This document shows positions 12,889 to 22,873 of a DNA stretch of 64,000 nt, piece after piece. The notes below the pieces were generated by a model. It searched no databases. It had not been told where the DNA came from and saw nothing but the letters and a program-made list of their open reading frames with translations. The translations under genes and the position numbers were made by a program. This DNA comes from Auanema rhodensis (lineage: Eukaryota > Nematoda > Chromadorea > Rhabditida > Rhabditidae): NCBI GenBank assembly GCA_964057225.1, contig OZ059897.1, positions 5,642,001 through 5,706,000 on the forward strand, in the 5' to 3' direction. Each line of letters begins with the position of its first letter. The first letter of the stretch is position 1.

Positions 12889-13623
12889 ATGAGAGTTTTA
12901 CTTCTAATTACATTTATTCCCATCATATTTTGTGGTACAGCCTTTGATGAATTACAAAATAGATATGTAACTCTTTCAATGGAGCTTGTAACAATATTCA
13001 AAAATCGCCCTGAAGTTACTGAAGCAGAACTTCATTCGGTAAGAAATTTTCTGTAATCTTCATGTATTTTAATTTTAGATAGCGAAAGCTGCCATTTTAG
13101 AAAACGATTTTAGTAAGAAACAGTTCAAGTTATTGGAAGAATTTGCTGAAAAAAAAGGAGCCGAGTTCCAAACGGCATTCAGTGAATCCTTCCTTGCACC
13201 TAGGTACACCATTCCTTCATTTTCATATAAATTAGGTTTTCAGACTTGAAAATCATGTATTAAACAGAATAAACTCTGTTCTTGGATATTACTTAACCAA
13301 AAAACAGATTGAGAAGGCATGTTTAAATCTTAGTTAATTCATCTAATGTGTTGAATTGAAGTTTCGAACTGTGGTTCTTGACCATCTTGGAAAAGGGCAT
13401 TCAAAGGAAGAAATTGTGAACAATATTAAGGCTAATATCGCTGAAGTAAGCTCATTCTATATATTCATGACTAAGCAATTATTTACAGGAACTGGGTAGT
13501 CAAAACGCAAGTAAAGCTGTGGATTTGGTTATGAAAGATTTGAAAATTCTTCACAAAATGTATTCAGATTTGATTGAGAAGCTCGATCAGCCTTTGGGCC
13601 ATTTTCTCAAAGACGAACTTTAA
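12889..13623 (+). CDS. Secreted helical protein with C-terminal KDEL
   Basis: Five exons, about 187 residues. ATG 12889-12891 opens a clear signal peptide (MRVLLLITFIPIIFCGTAF). The mature part is charged and predicted mostly helical (AILENDFSKKQFKLLEEFAE, LGKGHSKEEIVNNIKANIAE). The protein ends HFLKDEL, an ER-retrieval signal, so it may be an ER-lumen protein. Exon 3 to 4 joins in frame only if the donor is GC (AAG|GCATGT near 13317). An AATAAA signal lies at about 13705. The size and helical character recall nematode SXP/RAL-2 or fatty-acid/retinol-binding proteins, but no diagnostic motif of either was found. Function is unknown. Confidence 0.75.
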
Positions 13624-13841
13624 GCAAAAAATTGAATTTGTATTTGCTTGATATGTGTATATGTGGATATTTAACTCAGCAATTATTGTTCTTTCTAATT
13701 ATAAATAAAATATTATAAAACATTATAGTTAAGATAGTATGAATATAGACAGATATTCCTAAAGTTCGTGTATGTCCCCGAGCAACGTTCGTGTCATGAC
13801 ACCTTACTTCGCACTTCATTCGTATTAATTAAATCTAAATA

Positions 13842-16432
13842 TATGGCATATTTCACATGACTGGATGTGGTATGTTGATAACCTAAGGATATTGTTGAAT
13901 TGAAGGTGTGAACATGTATTTTCACGGATATATCTTCTCATTCTTGCTTCATCCTCCACATAATCATCTTGTCCATGCTTCTTCTAATTTTCTACTCAAG
14001 TTTCTTCAAAGTTTTACCCAAATTTCTTCATTTTTATGTTAAAATTATTAAGAAACATGATGTATTCTATCATGATTTCACATATAAATCATATAGTTAA
14101 CATATATGATTTGACCGACATAGTACATACAACTTGACTTTTCTATTGTTTTCCTCATCATATGATCATAAAAGATTTTTTCTTTTTCATTATCTTATAT
14201 CCATAAATAGGATTAAACGATTTCCTTTGGCAATTCTATTCTTAATTCCGTTTTCTCTTTGATTTCATGCTTTTTACGGTCTGCCAACAGCATTTTCCCC
14301 TTTATGAGTAGCCGCAAATCTGTCGACCGGCTTAACTCTCATCAGGTCGTCCAACCCATAGTCTACGGAAGCAAATCACTTCTCATCAGTTGTTCCTCTT
14401 GTTCTTCTCTTAAGACCTATGCTTCTTCGTCTTTCTTTCCAAGAAATGTTCATTTGCTTTCAGATGAAAGGCCTTGTTTGGTCCGTCTTCTTTGTATTTT
14501 TCTCAACCATCGTCACAGCTGACGTCAACCCTTTTTCCTATTGTCGTGAAAGAGTCTTCAACAACTTCTGTGATTTGGAATGTGAAGATGAATTCTTACC
14601 GACCGGTGATTGTGATCTTTACAAGCCACCAACTGTAAGTTTGATTTCTTCTTTCATCAAATTCTTACTTTCAATTCAGATTATCCGGGATGTTAACTTG
14701 ACCATAAACAAGCTTCCATTGGTCTTTGCTAGTCGTCAGAGGTTTACTGTAATGCAATGGAGAATTCAGTATAAAGCTCGGATTCATATCTTGAGTGATC
14801 TCACTAAGATCAGTATCCCATCCAATGCTTTTGACAATGGCAAGGTAAAAGCCCATACATTCCACGTGGCTTTACATGATAATCTGGATTTACAGGATTC
14901 ATCTTCATTCCAATTTTGGATTTTGGTTCGTTTCGAGTCAAGGGCTTCAGAGGAAACATCTCCAATTCAAATCAAAGAAGCATTGGAATCCTCGCTAGTA
15001 GAAAGCGATCGTTCAGAATTTGAACGAATGAGAAGAGCCTCGGAAGAACTTCGTCTTCTAGTCGTCGTTTTGTTCCTCACTATGCTTTCAACTCTTGCTG
15101 CTGTTCTCGTTCTTCTCCGTACCAGACGGCGTCGTCCAGTCTGTGCTCCTGTATGGATTCCACCTATGGAGGACGATCTTAAGAGTAAGTTTACAAAGTT
15201 GATTTCAGATTTAATAGAAACGTGATTTCAGAATCTCCAGAATTGTTCACAACTGCTTCTTCTATCACATATCATAAAGCTATTAGCGAATACGATTATC
15301 TTCCTTATGGGTAAGTTCGTTTAAGTTTCTTGTCTATTCCAACTTGGTTAAAACAATTTTTTTGATCAATCTCTTCTTTCAGGGAGAATGGAAATCAGAT
15401 TCAGAGAAGTGGCAAACCTCAGAAACAACTTTCGTAAGTTATCCTTGTGTTTGATCAGCGTTCAATTCTTCTTTCCAGTTACCGGACTCCACAGCTTCTG
15501 GAAGTTCCACAAAGGACCCCTCTTCATTGGCTCGTGGACAACAACAGTAGTGAGATAACTTCGAACGAAAAGCTTCTGAAAATCGAAGAAATGGTTCAAA
15601 ATGGAATTCACATCAATGCTCAGGACGAAGACGAGGAGACTGCTCTCTTCTTGGCTGTTCGCTGCCAACGTCACTTCATGGTTTCTAAGCTTTTGAGTCT
15701 TGGAGCTGATGCTTCTATCATGAATCGTACTAACTCTACCTGTTTACATCAAGCTGCTCACAATATTGACGTGGAAATGATGGAAATTCTTTTGAATCAT
15801 AAGATTCTTCTGAATACAGTAAGCATTTACCAGGATAGTTGAAGAAATAATTTGAATTTCCCTCTAGGTTGTTGATGGTCGTCGTGCTATCGACGCAGTT
15901 GATGATACTGATCGAACTCCTCTTATGGTTTGTGCTGACAATGTGCTCTCCACCAAGCTTGTTCGTATGCTCATTGATGCTGGAGCTGATCCTGCTGATT
16001 CAGGAGATAAGGTTTGTTTCACCCAGTTTAGAGGCTTCTAACTTGATGTTTAATTGTAGGAATCAATCAAGTATACTGGAATGACTGCTCTGCATCATGC
16101 GGCTCAAACTGGCAACTTGCCAATGATCCAAGTTCTTTTGAACATTAGAGCTGTTAAGATCAATTCTTATGATCAACAAGGAGCTACTCCTCTATGGTAT
16201 GCTGTATCCAGTGGTCATTACCATTGTGTTCAAGCTCTTCTTAATGCTGGAGGCGATATGTACTCCCCAGATCACTTGGTTAGTTTTCTCTTCTCCTTCT
16301 TCTTCTTTTTCCTCCTGCTAGATCTTCCTTTTTCAAAAAATTTAATTTTTCTTCTTTTCAGGATCGTTTTCCAATGGACATTGCTAGAAGCAAAAGATTC
16401 ACTGATATAGAAAATATGCTCATCAGACATCA
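13842..16432 (+). repeat. Left arm of a 2.59 kb inverted duplication (Notch-like copy 1)
   Basis: This segment matches, in reverse complement, 23442-26027. The left boundary is at ATATGGCATATTTCACATG. The right boundary falls inside the last shared exon, after CAGACATCA, beyond which the copies diverge but still encode related peptides. The open frames read identically between arms. The noticed differences are a few changes and about 5 bases of length in the last intron. About 7 kb separates the arms. Confidence 0.93.
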
Positions 16433-16478
16433 GTTTGAAAGCCGTGTAAAGAAGTCTCGTCAACCTGCTGCAGCATAA
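14464..16478 (+). CDS. EGF-less Notch-like receptor, short-tailed copy 1
   Basis: Nine exons: 14464-14634, 14680-14844, 14896-15184, 15232-15310, 15383-15433, 15479-15818, 15868-16011, 16060-16278 and 16362-16478, giving 524 residues. A signal peptide (residues 1-19) is followed by one LNR-like motif with Cys 27, 36, 40 and 50 ending TGDC. About 110 juxtamembrane residues of heterodimerisation-domain type follow. The membrane helix is about 166-186, then RTRRRRP. VWIPPME at about 198-204 is the RAM CSL-binding motif of LIN-12/GLP-1. Ankyrin repeats span about 260-505 (RTPLHWLVDNN, TALFLAVRCQ, TPLMVCADN, TALHHAAQTGN, TPLWYAVSSGH). There are no EGF repeats, and none is readable upstream before the next gene. 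The protein stops at SRQPAAA, without the tail seen in copy 2. An AG directly before the ATG suggests trans-splicing. It may signal to CSL after gamma-secretase cleavage. Confidence 0.9.
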
Positions 16479-17228
16479 TCCGCTTTAACTATGAATAGGT
16501 TCAAATATTTTTTGTACATATTAGAGATTATTTTTATTTTGTTTTCAATTGTTTTTTTAAATGAGAGCTTAACAGAGAATTATAAATATTTATTTGAAAT
16601 GAGCTTAGAGTCATGCACTTTGATTCATTGGAAAATCAGCTGTTACATAGAATACAAGATATAACTTTGACAATTTTCTAGAGAAAACACAAGATGATTT
16701 TGCGAGTTTATATAGTATATATTCGCTTCAGCATCTGAATCTTAACGAATATCTAGGAAGAGAACTTGGTCGACGTACAACCAAAATCTCTCATTCAAAA
16801 GAAAAATAAACATTTAGTGTACTCCTAACACTATATTAAGAGATTATATCTTAATTTTTGATGAAACTCATGAAATTCTTGAAAGAAGACTTCAAGCAGT
16901 TTATGAAAATTTGGGACACTTCAGAAAATACTTTTAAACATGATTTAAAAAATTTTTAAGATTTTTTCTGAATTCATTAGCGTTTTTTAACAACCAAACT
17001 ATATTTTTTCTAAATTTTTGTAGTTTGTCTGAGAAGGTATAAGGATTTTTAGTGAGTGTGCAACCTTCATCGCACATGACTGTACGCGCCCAAAATCCTA
17101 AAACAGAGATAGCCTGTTTGAAACTGTTTCTCTCGGCTAAAGACATCGCATACAACCTGAACGACATTATCTTTCTGCGAAAGACAGATGACGTCACTAG
17201 GGGACTCTGATGTGCCCATGTTTTGAGA

Positions 17229-17619
17229 ATGCACGAAGATCGGTAAGTTGTTTGTCATAATTAGCTGTGCCTCTCATCCTCATGAAATGTACCTTGTTTA
17301 GTGATGCGGACGGTCACGAGTTACCGAGAAACGTGTTCAGCTGCAAAAGCTGTAAGACGTAGTTCAACGTTATCATTACCGTGAGTATATTTATTTGTCA
17401 AATGAAGCCAATAAATCCATTTTTCATGTTTAGCCTCTCAATAACCCGATTGACAAGCTGAACAAATCAGCTGATGACATACTGTGCGTTGGTGGACCTG
17501 AAAGCTGCCGTTCTGAATTCCTCAACGCTCGCTGGCTCCAAGATACTATTCGAACTCGGCACTGTCTAGTTTTCAGTATCGTCGAATCAAAGAATAAAAC
17601 TGGCTTTATTCCATTTTGA
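17229..17619 (+). pseudogene. Three-exon orphan ORF with an in-frame TAG
   Basis: Exons 17229-17242, 17302-17380 and 17434-17619 join in phase with GTAAG/GTGAG donors and TTTAG acceptors to give 93 codons. Codon 25 (TAG at 17360-17362) is the only internal stop. Before it the frame reads DADGHELPRNVFSCKSCKT with a CxxC pair. After it comes a coherent frame (DDILCVGGPESCRSEF, RTRHCLVFSIVESKNKTGF) ending in TGA. The base composition is more GC-rich than its surroundings. The CxxC knuckle recalls Yippee/Mis18-like zinc proteins but the match is too weak to name. It is a decayed gene, a readthrough gene or an unrelated pair of exons. Confidence 0.4.
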
Positions 17620-17883
17620 TAAACATTGAAAAAGTTTCTAGTTTTCGTACTTGTATTAAGAATCATAATTTTTCCTTACTGTGACTTTGTTTTTGAACTT
17701 CCGAAAGGTTTATTTTAATGTTGAATAAACTCCACAAGGAATGACTTGTCCCATCTGTTACTTTGACTCAATTTTAGTTTTGAGCTCAATGCTTACAGAA
17801 ATAAAAATTCGATAAAAGCATTTATTTTTGCTATAAAATATATTAGTGAACAATATACCATGTATTATGCATATAACAATATC

Positions 17884-18351
17884 TTACCAATTGTGAAGCT
17901 TTCCCTTAACTGCCAAGCATTGATAATTTCTACGAAAAATCTGATTAATTGCACGGTCGATACGGAGAGAAGTGGTACGAAAACCATCAAGCATGTGATC
18001 AACCTCTTTCCTGTCTGTTATTAATTTTGGATCATGACGACGATGGATTTCTTCAAACTTGAGTTGATAAATGGTACGAATGGCTGGGATTCGCATGTCC
18101 AAGAACGCAATGGCGGGAGGAAAGTTCTTCTCAAAGAATAGCGTGCAATCAAGGCTACGCATTTTACTGCGTTGTTCCCTCAGCTCGTAGTACTCCTGGA
18201 TATTGGTTGCGGCTGCGATTTCCTCTCTGCTGGGCTCCGTATAGTTTGTCCAATTTCCAGGTGGGGCAAAGCCTAACTCAGCACGAAGCTCCTCAAGACC
18301 AATGACAGCTTGTGCCTCTCTCATCAAAATATCATTGAAAATTTCCGCCAT
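17884..18351 (-). CDS. Hypothetical 155-residue protein
   Basis: A single-exon frame from ATG 18351 to TAA 17884. It encodes a soluble, charged, mostly helical-looking protein (EIFNDILMREAQAVIGLEEL, EYYELREQRSKMRSL, KFEEIHRRHDPKLITDRKEV). It has no signal peptide, membrane segment or recognised motif. The GC content is visibly higher than its flanks and the frame is unbroken, which supports coding. AATAAA lies shortly downstream on the minus strand. A stop codon just upstream in the same frame fixes this ATG as the first. It sits in the spacer between the Notch copies. I do not recognise the family. Confidence 0.55.
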   Translation of the reverse strand: MAEIFNDILMREAQAVIGLEELRAELGFAPPGNWTNYTEPSREEIAAATNIQEYYELREQRSKMRSLDCTLFFEKNFPPAIAFLDMRIPAIRTIYQLKFEEIHRRHDPKLITDRKEVDHMLDGFRTTSLRIDRAINQIFRRNYQCLAVKGKLHNW

Positions 18352-18409
18352 CCTGTGTCAAAATGTCACCCATTTTTATCTTCGCCAACTGTTTGTCCAT
18401 GTCAAAGGC

Positions 18410-18623
18410 TCAAGATGGAGCGGTCTTCTCTACAAAGGAGATAGAGCTGTCTAGCGAAGAAGCGGTTGATGTAGAGAAGTAAGTAGCATTGTTGGTGCTG
18501 CCTGAAAGATACAAATATCAGCCAAAACATGACCTTTTCATTTATGCAACTATATATTATAACTATAATACCTGCATGTAAATGGGTCGCAAAGCAGAGA
18601 TAAATGGCGACTATTTTCTTCAT
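18410..18623 (-). CDS. Possible 47-residue secreted peptide
   Basis: Two exons, 18572-18623 and 18410-18501, join at a GTATTA donor and TTTCAG acceptor. The product starts with a signal-like segment (MKKIVAIYLCFATHLHA) followed by a Ser/Thr-rich stretch (NNATYFSTSTASSLDSSISF) and a stop. It lies 58 bases upstream of the 155-residue ORF on the same strand, so the two could share a transcript. The small size makes a chance ORF quite possible. Confidence 0.3.
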
Positions 18624-18995
18624 ATGTTCGCCTGAAAAAATTTAGCGTATTTTAATACTTCTTCGCTAGGAATATGAACAATTTTTATTATAGTCGAATG
18701 AAGAAAGAGAGAAGGCGGCATTCGATCGACCTAGTTCTCGCTCACAACCCGACCGACCCAACACTAGACAGACGACGCTAGACTAGACGGTCATGAACAA
18801 AATGAGATTAAAAAAATATTCACTAAAAATTAAATTAAAGTAAAGACAACACAACTTTTTGAAAATCACTAGTTTCAAGCATTTTCAAAACTAGAAGAGA
18901 ACGGAATTAACCACAAATATGTATACCGAATTCTTGTATTTGAAATGTTGAACATTCAATTATCCTATCTACCTTGATTCTTGATTTACCATGAC

Positions 18996-19829
18996 AGTTG
19001 AAGAAATAATTTGAATTTCCCTCTAGGTTGTTGATGGTCGTCGTGCTATCGACGCAGTTGATGATACTGATCGAACTCCTCTTATGGTTTGTGCTGACAA
19101 TGTGCTCTCCACCAAGCTTGTTCATATGCTCATTGATGCTGGAGCTGATCCTGCTGATTCAGGAGATAAGGTTTGTTTCACCCAGTCTAGAGGCTTCTAA
19201 CTTGATGTTTAATTGTAGGAATCAATCAAGTATACTGGAATGACTGCTCTGCATCATGCGGCTCAAACTGGCAACTTGCCAATGATCCAAGTTCTTTTGA
19301 ACATTAGAGCTTTTAAGATCAATTCTTATGATCAACAAGGAGCTACTCCTCTATGGTATGCTGTATCCAGTGGTCATTACCATTGTGTTCAAGCTCTTCT
19401 TAATGCTGGAGGAGATATGTACTCCCCAGATCACTTGGTTAGTTTTCTCTTCTCCTTCTTCTTCTTTTTCCTCCTGCTAGATCTTCCTTTTTCAAAAAAT
19501 TTAATTTTTCTTCTTTTCAGGATCGTTTTCCAATGGACATTGCTAGAAGCAAAAGATTCACTGATATAGAAAATATGCTCATCAGACATCAGTTTGAAAG
19601 CCGTGTAAAGAAGTCTCGTCAACCTGCTGCAGCTTAATCCGCTTTAACTATGAATAGGTTCAAATATTTTTTGTACATATTAGAGATTATTTTTATTTTG
19701 TTTTCAATTGTTTTTTTAAATGAGAGCTTAACAGAGAATTATAAATATTTATTTGAAATGAGCTTAGAGTCATGCACTTTGATTCATTGGAAAATCAGCT
19801 GTTACATAGAATACAAGATATAACTTTGA
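18996..19829 (+). pseudogene. Partial third copy of the Notch-like gene (ankyrin 3' exons)
   Basis: This 834-base segment repeats 15837-16670 with the same orientation, length and splice sites at a constant offset of 3159 bases. I counted five substitutions, for example GTTCATATG for GTTCGTATG and GCTTAA for GCATAA at the stop. It contains the last three exons of copy 1 (19027-19170, 19219-19437, 19521-19637) and its 3' UTR. Its reading frame is intact, but it has no promoter, signal peptide or membrane part. It is probably a non-functional fragment, though its exons could serve as alternative 3' exons of copy 1. The sharing of the short PAAA tail shows it derives from copy 1, not copy 2. Confidence 0.88.
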
Positions 19830-20657
19830 TAGGAAGGCTTGTAGTTTACTCAAGTGATAAAGATGTTATATGACGATATCTAAGCTAAATAGGAAAAAGC
19901 TTAATATAAGTGATAGAAATAATCAAATTTTATGATCAAATTTGGAAATAGTTTGGTTTCGAATGTTCAAAAAAAGAATGTATTCCTTGACACATCACAT
20001 TTGTATGGAAGTTCAATGTCCACGATATACTATCACACTGTTTGCTCTTCGAACATGCTACCGAACAAATATTTTTATTATGCTTTGTATAAGAATTATA
20101 AAAAACTTTAGAAGAAATTGCAAGAATATAAAAAGAAAATGAAGATAATTTACTATATCATTAAGCATAAAGAACAATCAAAAATTTCTAAATTTCTATA
20201 GAATTCAAGGATAATTAAGTGACTTTTTAAAGAAATTTTAATAAATTCCTATATTATTGCACGAAGAGCTAATAAAATATTCTTATCAGTCATTCAAACT
20301 ATACGTTGAAGCAGAAGGGCAATTGAATATCAGCAGGCTTTTCATCATATTCATTCCCCCTTAATATAAACCTGTGAAAAAAATAAGATAGAAATGTAGA
20401 ATACTGTTAATTATTGTTAGAAATATATATTATATAATACAAAAATAATAAAATAGCATATTTGTATTAAAATAAATATTTTGAATTAATAAAAATCTTC
20501 ATTTTAAAGTAAACATTCTCCATTTAATCTCATCATACGTTCATAAATCTTAACTTGGTTCTTTATTTTTTACTTACTCCTCTTCTTTGATTATATATTT
20601 ATCATATTTTTTTATAATTTGTATAATTATGAATTATTATGCTTTATTTGCTTAAGA
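19830..20657. other. AT-rich gap with scattered exon-like fragments
   Basis: No full gene is supported. On the minus strand, 20299-20371 follows a TTTTTTCACAG acceptor and encodes RGNEYDEKPADIQLPFCFNV and a stop. Around 20505-20560 the same strand reads KIYERMMRLNGE. The pieces do not join in phase, so this may be the remnant of a lost gene. Confidence 0.3.
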
Positions 20658-22527
20658 ATGGGATTTTTGCTGAAGTTGAAGCAATTATCTCTTTTCTTGA
20701 TTCTTGCCGTTGCTGCTAATTTTGATTATGGTTTCTCGTCTACTTATTTAAACAATCCAGTTGAACAATTCGAGGTTTTCTGAATCCCTTATGTTTTTTT
20801 TATTATTTTTTGAAAAGTATTCAGAATTATTTAAATGAATCGTTACGGAGAAGAGGGGATGTTATGACCGATGCGACATATAATTGGATATGGAATTTAA
20901 TTCTTAATATATGGTAAAGTTCATTCAAACATACTTGCTTATTGAAATTTCTTCCAAGGTTTGTTGGATTTTTTGTGGGAATTTGGTTTAGTCCTCTGCT
21001 AAATGATCGCTTCGGTCGTAAAGGTATCTACATTTCATGTCTCTGCTCTTGCTTCATCCAAAAATTTATTTTGAAGTTGGTTATATAGTTGGAAACGGTT
21101 TTGCATTGATAGCAGCTATACTTCGATATCTTGGAGTTATCTTATATATTCCTGAATTATTGTTTACTGGAAGATTCATCTCTTCAATTTGTATGGCTAT
21201 CACCTATCAATCTTGTATTTTATTTCTTCAGGTTTCTCACAATGTCGTTAAATTACATGAAAATATTCAATTTAAGGAATGTTCTCCTACAAATATGAGA
21301 GGATTTATGTCATTTTTATCGGAAATATCATATGCTATTATGTGCTTTGTTGGAGCAATGTTAGGAACTCAACAATTGCTTGGAAATCATCTCTCAATTC
21401 TTGTTCTTGTGCCTGTTCCATTGTGTACGTTTTCATATCAAACTATCCCATATATTTGGATTCGGATGCTTTTACCGGCTTACTGTAGTTTAGGTTTCGT
21501 ATTCTTAATGGTGTTGTTCTTTGTTCATGAAACTCCAAAGTTTCTCTTACTTGTTCGGAAGGATAGAAAAGGAGCTGAGAAATCTGTTATATTCTACCAA
21601 GGACAGAATGCTCCTGTACCGGATATTCTAAATGAAATCATATTAGTTAAACTTCAAATATAATATTAAATGAATATCTATTATTAATTTCAGGAAGCAG
21701 AAAATGAAGAAGAAACACCCGCAGCATTACAAGCTCTCAAAGAAATTCTTACTACACAACATCTTCGAAAAGCTGTATTACTAAGTTGTTGTGCTTTACA
21801 GGTTTGAAAACATAATCACATACTTCAATATTAATTTTTGACTTCAGAACACAATTGCTTTGTGGTCACTACTCCTTTCTTCAACATTTTTCTTGAGACA
21901 AGCTAATGTAAGCACAAGTCTGTCTGCTTGGAGTAGTACAGCTATGATGTTATCTTATGTCGGAGGAACATTACTTGGATCATCATTAATAGAAAGGTAT
22001 TTTTGATCAAAATAATTTCAAAAGAAATGCTCAACTTTGATAGAGTTGGTCGACGAGGATTGTTGCTATTTTTTATTTTTGTCAATAACTTGTTATTGAT
22101 TACTTTTGTTGCTTGTTCACAACTTCAAGTTGTAGCGGATTTCTTGAAATATGGATGTCTTGCTTCACTAATAGGTTATGGATTCACATATGGGTTAGTA
22201 TGAAAAAGAAAAAGTTCATTTTAATAATATATCTTTCTTTATAGCTCAGGAGTAGGTCCAATATCATGGTTCATCTCATCTGAATTAGTGCCACAGCGTT
22301 ACCGTAGCATGACGCAGTCATTCTGTTATGCTGTTAATACCTTATTTGTTGTTATAACAACATTTTCTATATTACCATTATATAATGCTATTGATTCATA
22401 TGCTTTTTTAATTCTTTATACATTGCCAAATATATTTTGTTTTATCTATCTAGTTAAAGAACTTCCGGAGACTCGTGGTCGTGAAATTCATGACATAGTA
22501 GCTGAATTAAGAGGTAAAGTACGTTGA
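20658..22527 (+). CDS. GLUT-type MFS sugar transporter
   Basis: Nine exons, about 500 residues, encoding a 12-helix facilitative transporter of the major facilitator superfamily, sugar-porter branch. M1 is LFLILAVAANFDYGFSSTYL. The loop 2 signature is NDRFGRK and the loop 8 equivalent is ERVGRRG. ECSPTNMRGFMSFL corresponds to the conserved Glu-Arg-Gly helix 4-5 region, and HETPKFLL to the PESPR/K motif at the end of helix 6. GVGPISWFISSELVPQRYR is the helix 10-11 motif, and ELPETRGREIHDIVAEL the C-terminal PETKG equivalent. No obvious sorting motif is seen. It lies between the arms of the inverted duplication, so its orientation could flip by recombination. Substrate cannot be told from sequence. 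Confidence 0.88.
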
Positions 22528-22873
22528 TCATACTACATAAAGAGAAATATCTATGTCTAAACATATGTACTATGTTATAAATATAATAATATGTATAAGA
22601 AAATTGTATATTTGATTGTTTTTCATTATATTATTAATTGTTATTCGTTTAAAGTTTATTAAATATTATATTATAAAAGAAATACATATTATATACAATC
22701 CGGGATACAACAATAACTTTTAAACATACAAATACATATATGTGTATAATAAACTATAATAAATATCTGAAACATACATTTTTCATAAATAATGATAATA
22801 AAAACAATCAATATGTACAAACTTATAACTTTTTCAACTTCCTCTATTAACTATTTGCATATATCGTATCGTA

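Noticed and set aside
14259-14522. An 87-codon frame upstream of Notch copy 1 (and its twin in copy 2) as extra N-terminal exons or EGF repeats
   Set aside because: It has no EGF cysteine pattern. It is in another frame from a strong signal peptide and most likely is 5' UTR.
20299-20560. Two exon-like minus-strand pieces as a small gene
   Set aside because: The pieces do not join in phase at usable splice sites. At most a gene remnant.
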